From NCBI RefSeq assembly GCF_030272615.1, contig NC_081408.1, positions 405,673,389 to 405,737,388 of the forward strand: a stretch of DNA of 64,000 nt. The letters run 5' to 3'. Each line of letters starts with the position of its first letter. The first letter of the stretch is position 1. Shown here one piece after another: positions 47,801 through 59,589 of the stretch. The notes under the pieces are model-generated. The model was not told the DNA's origin. It did not search any database and worked only from the letters and a program-made list of their open reading frames with translations. Source of the stretch: Cryptomeria japonica. Taxonomy: Eukaryota > Streptophyta > Pinopsida > Cupressales > Cupressaceae. Made by a program: the position numbers and the translations under genes.

Positions 47801-49068
47801 TAACCAGGCAGTCCTAGAGCGGAGAAACCCTTCCACCATCCGCATACAGTCTAGTGAAAAAGTCCACTGCCTTCTGTCCAAGTAGAGAGTCCTCCGAGAT
47901 CTCCTGGACAGTGTCATCCTTAATGTTTTTGATATAGTTCCTCCTCTTGTGGATTGAAGTCGATCTGTGGAAGAAGGCAGAATTTATGTCCCCTTCTTTC
48001 AACCATTGGATCGTGGATCTTTACTTCCAGTACACTTCTTCCCTGGAGAGGGTATCTTTCTAACTCTTGTGGCAATTTTCCTCTTCCTTCAAGATGGGGT
48101 CCGGGGGGTTATCGATAGCCATAATATTCTGGAGTTGTTCCAGTCTAGCTCTCAGGTCCTTCTTTCTCTTGAAGATATCTCCGAAAGTGGTCTTATTCCA
48201 CCCTTTGACTTCCCTATTGATTAACTTTAATTTCTCCATAATTTTGAACATGGCAGTCCCTTGGATCGGGGTGGTCCACCAGCATCGAACCAATTCCCTG
48301 AAGTCCGGGTGGGAGGCCCACATGATCTCATAGCGAAGGGGGGGGGGGGGGACCCTGGTAGGGTCTATCTTTCCAGTGGAGAAGAAGGGGGTTGTGGTTA
48401 GACGCAGTCCTTGGGAGGGTTTTCAGGTAAGAGCTATTTCCCATGTCCCAATTGGTGGAAATCGGGAATCTGTCCAGCCTGACTTGAATAAGATGTTTGC
48501 CTTTCCTATTATTCGACCAGGTGAAGGGGGCACCCTACATATCAATATCCAAAAGGATTGTAACATTAATGAAACTAGATAGGTTGCCCATGCTATTAGA
48601 GAAATCTTCTAAGCCACCACATTTTTCAGACAGGTAGAGGGGGGAGTTGAAGTCTCCTGCAAGCAAAAACTTGTCCTTCTGGTTAGTCATAATTATTTTA
48701 GACATTTCCTCCCACAAAATCCGTCTCCCCGATCTTGAGTTGGGAGCATAGATATTGAACATCTGCCAGCATTGTTCCCCATAATGAAGAGAAACCTCTA
48801 GGAAATTTTGGGAGCCAGCGAGAAACTTGCCTTTCATTTTAGTGGGGTCCCAGAGGGTAGCAATACCCCCAAAAGCACCCAAGGCCTCAACATACAGATA
48901 ATCTGCTCTAGGCCAAAGTTTACCAGCAACCGTAGCAAAAGTTTGAAAGGGCATCTTTACTTCTTGAATGAGGCAAATGTCAATTTTCATCTCAAAAATG
49001 AGTTGTTTTATGGCGAACGGCTTCTGGGGGCTGTTCAAACCCCTTATGTTCCAAGAGAGAAACTTCAT
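44834..49068 (-). pseudogene. LINE ORF2: endonuclease, reverse transcriptase, RNase H
   Basis: About 1,410 codons. APE endonuclease 49068-48400 (MKFLSWNIRGLNS; IQEVKM; AGDFNSPL). Linker with TTFGDIFKRKKDLRARLEQL and QWLKEGDINSAFFHRS. RT 47790-46750 (AYKTPSSDGFPLVFFQDFW; YRPISLCNTIYKILSKVL; FKLDISKAYDKVNWEF; GIQQGDPLSPYLFI; catalytic FIDD). Zinc-type RT tail (ICWALWKERNNRIF, near 45570). RNase H 45340-44834 (FKLNFDGSAQRNYQASGG; IEGDSQIIIDSI; HIFREGNKAID). Three reading frames are used: endonuclease in one, linker and early RT in a second, late RT to RNase H in a third. The shifts fall near the 13-G run at 48340-48352 and near 47420. It carries many in-frame stops, mostly TAG. ORF2 nicks DNA and reverse-transcribes LINE RNA at the target site. 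Confidence 0.92.
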
Positions 49069-50596
49069 TTCTTTCTTTTGTTAAGTTCATCCAGGGTCAG
49101 TTGTCTGCCCTTTGCAATGTCCCTTGCCATAACCTTGTGCCTTAGAACTCTTTCAGAGGGTCTGCCTACTTTGTTTTCATTACCCCCCACATCTACTTTC
49201 TTGGCCTTGGTTTTCTTCTTCTAGGTTATGCATTCTTCATTATCCATTCGGGGGGAGCCGGAGGGGGGGGGGACACTTTCGACAGAGTTACCAGGGAATT
49301 TCCAGGGCGTGCATCTCTATCCCCTGTTACAGGGGAGAGAGGGGTTGAAGAGGTGGGTAGGCAATTTTCAATCAAAAGAGGCTTGGCCAAAGCCAAGATA
49401 AGGGTCCCCTCCTGCAAGATTTCCCCCTCTTCCAGGGGCAGGCATGAGTTTTTGACTGGGTCTGCTGGGGATTTTAAGATCTCAAGAATCTTGTCTGTGT
49501 GTGGGTACTCATCAGAAACTTCATTCGTAGTTGTCAGGTCAAGGGGAGCCAAGGATGAAGGGTCACTAGGGTTGATGGGTTCCGCCCAGATGGCTTTATT
49601 TTTTAGCTTGGGTTCCGCAACCACGGGGGCTTTACAATCGGTATATGAATGCCCCTGGTTGTCGCATTTCTAGCAATACAAGGTGGCATTTTCGTACACA
49701 ATAGCTTGGGACCATTTTCTCCATTTTGAATTTAGGGAGATAAAGTTTGGGAGAGCCTTGTTAATAGTGACATTGATACAAAAACGAGCATACACCAACC
49801 TGGATTTGTTGAGAGTGATCGAGTCCACTGCAACAAAGCTGCTGAACGAGTTTCCAATCCAATGGAAGATTTGTTCATCCCAAAATTTCAAAGGGAGTCC
49901 AGGGAGCCTAACCCAGACTGGAGCCATGCGGTTTAGTTCTGTGGAGGGGTCAAAACTAGGCTTCCATTTAGCCATGGTTAGGAAGTGCTTTCCATAAGCC
50001 CAAGACCCTGAAAGGACATAGATTAGATCCTCGTCGGTATTGAATTTGAAGAGAAAGAGTCCCCTCGACATAGCTGAGATCTCCAGGCTTCCTTTAAGCT
50101 TCCAACGAGATTTTGCCCAACGCCTGACCATGTCAATAAATGGACAAAAGGAGAAGAAATGACCAACTATTGCTAGGTGAAGGGAAGATGCAATTTCGTC
50201 CATCAGTTTGTCCGGGAGTTTGATCTTCATTCCGTCTTCCATTTGGGAGAAGGTGGCCATAGCATCTTCAGAGTTCAACTTTGTTGACCCAATGAGTGCG
50301 TTCTTCTAGCTAGGCTTGGGATTCTCCTTCACAAGATCCGCATCCACCTGTTCGGCAGAAAATTCCGGTCCAGGATGGGGGATATTCCTTTCATCCTCTT
50401 TCAGGCCAGAATCAGTCAGACCTGGTGAAGTGGAAGGGGTGTGAAGGCTGGCATTTTCTTCCGTATGGTTCGCAGACCGTGGGGACCCCGCAGTCGACTC
50501 AGCAGCATGCGCACCGACCGAAGAATCGGGTGTTGGGTCCAGCGGGGGAGGGGGGACCTCCCCAAAGGGGGCGGTCATCCAAGGATGCAGGTTCAA
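49065..50596 (-). pseudogene. LINE ORF1: DUF4283-like RNA-binding protein with CCHC knuckle
   Basis: Starts MNLHPWMTAPFGEVPPPPLD. An acidic Pro/Ser/Glu-rich N-terminus (to about residue 95) is followed by a DUF4283-like domain (LHLAIVGHFFSFCPFIDMVR; GLFLFKFNTDEDLIYVLSG; WVRLPGLPLKFWDEQIFHWI). Next is a CX2CX4HX4C knuckle near 49675 (KCDNQGHSYTDC) and a Pro-rich, basic tail ending DIAKGRQLTLDELNKRKK. Lesions seen: TAG at 50306-50308, 49671-49673 and 49222-49224, and one frame change at the 9-G run near 49263-49271. The stop TGA (49065) overlaps the ORF2 ATG. ORF1 proteins coat LINE RNA. Confidence 0.88.
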
Positions 50597-50646
50597 ACGC
50601 GAAGCAGGCGGGAGAGTTGCAGACGGAAGGCAGGAAAAAAATCGTT

Positions 50647-50664
50647 ACCATGGTCACATTTGTT
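50647..50664 (-). repeat. LINE target-site duplication, right copy
   Basis: ACCATGGTCACATTTGTT, identical over 18 bp to 42749-42766. Marks the 5' end of the LINE. Confidence 0.9.
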
Positions 50665-52479
50665 ATGAGCCTTCTTTTCTACAATTCTTTCTCTAAAAGT
50701 AGAAAATGTTTTCTCTTTTTCTTGTTCTTGAACAAAAACAATTCATTAAGGCTTATTAAGGTTGCTTGCATGTGCTATGAATGGTTACCAATCTATTAAA
50801 GTTTTGGTGCCTTTTTCTAATCTTGGTCTTTCAAATTACTTCTTGCTAGTAGAGATACTATTGAATTTTTAGAATATTGATGAGTTGGGCAGATGGGTAA
50901 GTCATTGTAGAACCTTGGAGAAACATCATATTTAGGAGAAGAGGCTTATGAAGAAGTGAGGGTATTTGTCTTTTTGCTTTCTCCTATTCTTTTTTTTGTA
51001 TTTTACATTTCAATGATCCATCGTAATCTTGTATCATGTGGTTATCACGATTCTATTTTGTAAATTATAATATAATATTGGGTTGGCTTTATAATGCTTA
51101 TATGAAGAAAAAATAAATATTTTGAAAATAGATCTAAGTAATATCTTTAAAGAAGAGATTTTTTTTAGCTTCCACGTAAGACAAAAAAATAAGGTAAAGA
51201 ATTTGATTTAAGAAAGTTTAGTGATGAAAACCTGATAAAAACTTACTTTTAAATTAGTAGTTTCTAAGAAAAGTCCTCCATTTCCCACGTAAGAAGTAGA
51301 GATAAGGAGGAAAAAAGAAGCAAAGATCAAACCATGCATGCAAATGGAGGCTAATTTCTTAATGATGCAAGGAATAATAGAAAATGAGGCAAACAAACAA
51401 GTAGATTAATATCTTAAATGGCCTACTATTTGGGCATGCAAGAGAGGAGAATCACATTCACATGCCATGTAACTATGAAAAAATAGAGATCTGCATACAA
51501 GAAAATCAAGAGGTTATATATATATATATATAAAAGGAATTTAGAGCACAAGATAACAATTATTTTGCCACTGCATTGACCCTTCTTCCATCGACTTTGA
51601 GAGAGAGAATTGATATGAATATGTGAATGTTAGTTGCAGTTTTCACAAGTTCTCTGATAGGGGAGCGAATATTTTCTAATCTCTATCGATATGCATTGAT
51701 GGTAAATTATATTCTTTCGTATATGTTTAATACTTGTTCTTATTTTAGGAAACTCATGCATTTAGACTAGACGATATAAAGCTTTGATTTTAAATAGAAT
51801 AGAGTGGATGTTAGTGTATGGTCGTATGTTAGTTCCTCTATGTTCAATATTTGTACATTCAACAATATAGTGTTGAGTATTCATAAGAGACGATTAAGGA
51901 AAATGGATATCGGTTGAATATATGATTTCTTATTAATTGATTGATCTTTGATAGAATATATTGTAAGAAGTAATCTATTTACAAGATTAGTATATTTGTG
52001 TCAAGTAAATTAGTCATTATGTAGCATCAGAATCTTATAGAGTTTTACTTTACTTTTGAATGTAGAATGTGGTCATAAAATATAATTTATAAATTAGAGA
52101 TTCTTCGATGGTATTAACAATTCTTGAAAGAGAAAGTAGACTTCATAAAATATAAGAGTTGGTTAGGGTGTAAAATGAGATATATATAACTAGCAATTGC
52201 ACCTTAGTATGCAATGGGTATGTCGAAGAGGTGTGGAAGCTCAATTTGGAGAACATTTGGTCATTTTTTTGCACAAATTTGTATATTTCATGAGATCGAT
52301 TGGTAGCCCATTTAGAAAATGATGTTTGTGCAACAAAGGTCTTAATGGAGAAGTGATAGCTTCAAACCCACTTTGCATCCGCTTACAAGGATCCAATCAT
52401 AATTGAAACAAAACCTTTGAATTAGGAAGATAATCAAGTTCCACTACCAATAGGCTCATGTTAGGTTTGCAATCAAGTG

Positions 52480-52480
<1 letters not shown>
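50665..52480. other. AT-rich spacer
   Basis: No gene seen. Contains a short (TA)n at about 51516-51532. Confidence 0.4.
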
Positions 52481-54070
<1,590 letters not shown>

Positions 54071-54074
54071 TATT

Positions 54075-55560
54075 GGTGCAGGAGCACCTCATCAAGCCCT
54101 TCAAGATGATAAGTCATACTCTGAGAAGGGGGTATAAGGCATTAAACATGTCTTTAGAATGTTTTGTATAGGTTTTCAATCATGCATTATGTGTTTGTAA
54201 TAATGAACCTCATCTTGTGAGCCAAACTCCTATATTGGTATTTCTATGAGCCAATTAGGACTTTTGGACAATAGGGGATCAAATTTGTTTGTTTTAGTGT
54301 TTTAAGATTTTTTTGGAGGGTTTAAACTTGACCCAAGTCATTAGGAGGCGAAAGATGACATTTTGTCAACTTTTGCAAAAGTTGTCAAAAGTTGTCATGA
54401 GCAACTTTTATGCACTTTTTGCATTTTGTTAATTTGAAACTCCTTCAATGGCTCTAACCTCTTGATTTTTGGTTGAGAGAATTTGTGGAGTAGTATATAC
54501 ACCTCGTGGATCCAATTCCCAAGGAGTGATTGTATGGAGAAGAGTTTTGATGCCAACAAACTAATAGAATTCTGAGTTTTTTCTGCAATTCTGGAGTTTT
54601 GGTCTGTGGTACAGTTCTGTACGGATTGGGATCCATTCCTAATGATGTGAATTGGTTGGAGAGGAGAGTTAACTCTGTTTTGTTTTTTATTTTAAGTCTT
54701 GATTGTGTGTCTTGCCCCTGATATTCAAGTTTTATTGTAGGTACCCGAAAAACCAAGGTTTACCTTGGGTTTTTCCTCCTCCATGGCCATATCTTGCACT
54801 TTACCAATCTGAGACTCATGGGATTTGGTGAAAGGAAAGTATGGTCAATTTATTCTAGGATTCCAATATTTTTTTTCAGGAGGAGCAAGGGAGAGAAGTG
54901 TTTGGAGTGACCCCAGGTAGACATCTCTATGTGGCTACCTAGACCTTGAACAAGCAAAATTACCTTGTGTGCAAATGGTGATGATTCCAGGCGTGTGACC
55001 CTGGAATCCCTTATGGTTTACGGTTACCTACATGCCTATGGGATTTTAATTGGCCGGTCAATTCATTTGAGCATAGTTTCTTCACAAAAGAGGCCTAATT
55101 AGCCCTTTAGGATAGTCAACATCCTACCGAAAAAGACCTTTATTTTCCAGATCCTAACCCTTTCTTTTGGGGAATTGTATAACTTCCAAAAGGGTGTTTG
55201 AATCCATAATTTTTTTGCCAATAAATTTGGGAAAATTTGAACTTAAGGTCTCTTTACCCGCTAAAGAGGGCTACAAACAACTAAGCCTAATTGGGTGAGT
55301 TTCTTAAGGAATGGGCATGAATCCTTACAACCGGTGCTTTGTCTTACCTTGGGGAGTCTTGTATGACCCAAAACCGGTATAAAAATAGTCGGTAACCCTT
55401 GGAGGTATCATGGAGTGTGTTGTAGCAAGATACCCCTGATTGAGTAGGCAAGAGTCTTGGAGATGATGAGAAGATTGAACTAAAGCTGTAGAGCCTTGCC
55501 TTGATAGGATCCCATTCTTGTTTTAGGGGGTCAGTGTCATACATTTTGAGGTGTTTGGCA
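54075..55560 (+). mobile_element. Possible solo LTR splitting the purine-rich tract
   Basis: Normal-complexity DNA of about 1.5 kb lies between two purine-rich tracts of the same kind (52480-54070 and 55575-55830). It begins near TGCAGGAGCACCTCATC (54077) and ends near TTTGGCA (55560). It has a TATA-like GGTATAAAAATAG at 55376, about 185 bases before the end, as in an LTR. No matching target-site duplication was confirmed. Confidence 0.35.
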
Positions 55561-55569
55561 GGTTACAAG

Positions 55570-55840
55570 GAGGGATTTGCATCGAATATAGAGAGGGATA
55601 AAGATATATATAAATAGGTTGAGAGAGAGAGAGGGGTAGAGAAATAAATAGAGGTTGGAGAAGTAGAGAGATATAAGAAGAGTGAGCCATAGAGGAGAGG
55701 GACATAGAGAGGGATAGAAAGAGGGAGATATAGAGATAGATACAATGGCAAGGATAGAGGGAAGAGTTAGAGATATAGGGAGAGATAAGAATATATAAAT
55801 AGGGGAGAGAGATAGAGATGGAGATAATATTCAAATGACA
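55570..55840 (+). repeat. Purine-rich tract, second part
   Basis: GAGAGGGATAAAGATAT/GAGAGAGAGGGG composition like 52480-54070. No gene. Confidence 0.9.
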
Positions 55841-55979
55841 TGTTACCCTAAGCATAACTCTCCAAGGACATATGATATCCTTAAACTATTGGGATGAAAT
55901 GAGAAAACAAAAGCTAATTTCTCTCTCTTGATCTTTCACTCTAAACTTTTAATTTAGGTTCTAAGTTAAAATTTACTAT

Positions 55980-56760
55980 TATATAAATAAAAATAAAAAT
56001 TGAAAGATAATTGTTTTATAATAAATTAAAATTTAATAATACAAAAAAAAAACTTAAATTAATTATATTATCTTTTAATTATTATTTATAACTCCATAAA
56101 AAGAAACTAAAATAAAATAATTTTTTTAGCTTAATAAAATTAAACCTTAAAAAAATGATGTTTAGAATTAAAATAAAAAACAAGAGAGAATATTCTAATA
56201 AAAGAAGATAAAATTAAAATGCATTCTTATTAAAAGAAGATAGTAATAAAAGATAGATTTTTAATTCAAAATATAATAATTCTACAATAATTAAAATTTT
56301 GATAAGACAAATAATTATAAGTAAAATTTATTCTAATAAATCTTAGTTATTATTAGTAATTTCATTAAAAAAACATAAATAATTGAAATAAATTATAAAT
56401 TTAATGAAAAATTAATCCTTAAAAAAGAAAAAGAAAGAAACTCTTTTTGAATAATTTTTACTTTTCATTTTTTAAACTTAAAAAAAAGAGAGAGAAAAAG
56501 AGAGAATATATTGAAGATTAAATTTGATAAGATTCTAGAACAAAATAGTAAAAGATAGATTTTTCCTTATGCACATTCTTTTTATGATTATTAATATTAA
56601 AAACATTTTTTTTTAATAGATTTTTCTTATTATGCACATTTTTTTATGATTAATAATATTAAAGTATGTTCTTTTCAAATATTTTTTGAAATTAATATTC
56701 TTTTTTATGATTAAAAATATTAAATTATATATATTTTTTAAATTAATATAAATGTAAACA
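55980..56760. other. Extremely AT-rich region
   Basis: Mainly A and T, with frequent AATTAAAATT, ATTAATATT and GATTAATAATATTAAA pieces. A segment with TTTTTATGATTA(A)TAATATTAAA recurs at about 56577, 56640 and 56700. No gene supported. Confidence 0.6.
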
Positions 56761-59589
56761 TACAATTGAGATCAATTTAATTGTCCAGCATCTTTCTCCT
56801 CAATTTCGAACCACTGATTTAGAAAAGTAGGTTGCACATTTCATATAGGACAATGCCTAAATGGCATAAATATATCTTTTGATTAGAAATGACCTCTAAT
56901 ACCCTTTTATGAGAATTCTTAAGTATAAGTGAGCCTTACTAGAGAATGGTTGAATGTTTCAATTAAGGAAATATTTTCTTTTATAACTAAAAATACAATT
57001 AAGTTAGACTTTTTATTCAAGATCATGAAGTTTGTTGAATCTTACTCTTTCTAGCTAATTATTTGTTGAATAGTTCAAATTATTACTTGGTGATATTGAT
57101 TAAACCTGGCTAATAAATGAGGCCACGAGATAATAGGACATAATCCATCATCATGATATTATTATATGAAGATCTATACATAGATGATTTAAAGGAAATG
57201 TGGAAAACAATGCAAAACTAGCAATAGAATATTTCAAGTTAGGTATATGGATGTGAGGAGTTACTCAAGTTGATATCTTACCTAAAAATATAATATATGT
57301 GAGAATGATAGAAATTATTAATCTTCATTAATAAGGAATTTGGGGTAGGAAATTAAGTTGAGATATATTATTCCCATGTTGATTAAAGTTTTGGTATTCA
57401 TGTGCTTATATAAAGATCTGTGACCCAATAGCTTTTGCTTCATGATTATGTAATAGTTCATGATGTATTGTGTGACAAAAGTATTCTTTGATTACAAGTA
57501 TAAATGCATAATGCATTCATGTGTCGTCGATATAAGTCTCACTTCTATTTGTGTAAAATATATGTTCGTGTGCATAATTGACCTGTATATTAGAGTAATT
57601 GATAAATAGATACTGCATGGATTGATGCTTTGTCAAGTTATATATGCAAAGTGCATTCTTGCATTTATTCATGTTTGGGGAAAGTTCTTGTTATGTTTAC
57701 CTCTTGGAACTCTTTGAGATTGAATTTGCTAGATATGCATTGAATGTTTGTATGTTTGGTCCATCGTCATTCTTATCATATAAGAATGGATATGTACTTG
57801 TTTGTGATACATTGCATGGCTCAAAAACCCTTTGACTTCTGAATTAGATGCATGATTGTGTTTATCATCACTATGTTTTGCATGTGATTGAGATGGAATT
57901 GGGATTTTGAAATAATTTTAGATAGTATGCAAGGATTTTTGCTTCTATCTTCAAATGTATGTTATATGTATCTTGTGTACACATGATATTGTATAATGGA
58001 GTTATAGAATGTGGGTATATCATGCTATGTACAAGTTCCATTACTCTTGCTAGTATCACATTGTTAGTCTTCTTCATGTTGGGCTGGGTATCTTTCGCTT
58101 CATGAAAGATTTTGAGGAAGTGTAAGTACTTTGTGGTAGGGTGGAAACACACTCCAACAATGTTCTCGCCCATGGTGTGCTCAAGGGAGATAAATGTCAA
58201 GGGTTCCTGTTAGGATGGTCTTCATGACTTTTTCTTATGTGTTCATTATATTTGACGTTGTGGTCTATTATAAGGTATATGCTTCCTTATGTTTAGCCTT
58301 GATATTAGTTTATGTACTCAATCTTTATGTCACAATGTAATTTCATGTCTCTGACTTTGTATATTTGAACACGTGTTAATGATATATGCTTGTTTATATG
58401 TAATTTATGAATTATGTTATTTTGATATTATGGTGTTCCTTATAGTAGTGTGTGACCATATATAATTTTTGCCTCATTGATGTATTAAAATATATTTTAT
58501 CCACTTTAATTATAAATGCATATGTTGCATATCAATGTTGATGATTGTTATAACATTGTAACTTATGAGTAGAAAATAATATGTAAAGTTTCTAGTAAAA
58601 GCACTTAAGCTTAGAATTGTATTATATTCTAACTATGTTTATTTTTATTTTAAGCTAGTGAGGCTCATCACTCATTTGCAAGCCCACATTTATAATAAAA
58701 GATTATGTTCTATAAAGCTGTAAACTATAATAAATCGAGAGAAATTACAATGAATTAATCCAAGATATTAGTAGGATTCAAAGATGACTAACATACAAAA
58801 TTAAGTATATATGTCTGAGAATATTTTCTATTGAGATTGGGAGAAAACAAAGGCTTGAATTATAGGACTCGTCAATGGATTACCTTTTTCTATGATGGAT
58901 ATTGTTTCTTTATTTGGTCTAATAATCTAATATTTGACTAATGAATGGATCAAAGCATTTTTAATATGATTTGGTCCCTTAATTTTGTTTCAAAGTTTCA
59001 AATCTATACCAAACAATGATGAGATGTAATTAACATTATTGTGTCATCAAGAATCAAAAAGAAAATAGGAGAAGAATATTCAAAAATTAAAAATAACTAA
59101 TAATGATACTACAATCTCAGATACTATTTGCACGGACCAAGTAATAAATACAACATTGACATCAATTGCCAATTTGAGAGAGAAAATTGTTCCCACAACT
59201 TTTTAAATTATCAAAGGGGTAAAAATTAGCACTTATCTATGATATTCTTGATTATTAATGCTTTCAATTAGCTAAATTATTGATAATTATTTAGAAATTT
59301 CATTTTGATAATGTTTTCAATGAGCCTTATCAAGGATGCAAAGTTTAACTTCTATTGTTCCGATAAGACTTTAGTGTGTGAATGAATACCCTATTTGATA
59401 TTAATACGAATGAAATAGTTAGATAAGAAAGTTTAGATTAATTTCTCAAGATGAAGTTACACCTTTGGGAATTCAACCAATGTATGATGCACCTTAAGGA
59501 TCATTTATGTGAGGAAAAATGATTTTTTAACTTTCCAATTATAAACGGTTACTTTAAATTTTGTTGTCCTCTTTTTTGGATTTTAAAAA
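56761..59589. other. AT-rich spacer, no gene recognised
   Basis: Both strands were scanned. Open frames reach about 109 codons (58200-57871, minus) with no family features. No repeats of note. Confidence 0.4.

Larger units (their letters stand above)
42767..50646 (-). mobile_element. L1-type LINE, structurally complete, with a third ORF
   Basis: A 7,880-bp non-LTR retrotransposon on the minus strand, bounded by an exact 18-bp target-site duplication. Order 5' to 3': about 50-bp 5' UTR, ORF1 (50596-49065), ORF2 (49068-44834), linking frame (44837-44505), ORF3 region (44441-43057), about 290-bp 3' UTR and an A-rich end (TTATAAAAAA, minus). Plant L1 clade by the APE endonuclease, RT, C-terminal RNase H and DUF4283-like ORF1. 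It carries many stops and some frameshifts, so it is not autonomous now. Three coding segments between the duplications show that ORF3 moved with the element. Confidence 0.92.

Noticed and set aside
57871-58200. 109-codon minus-strand ORF as a gene
   Set aside because: No domain, no introns or promoter evident, AT-rich spacer composition.
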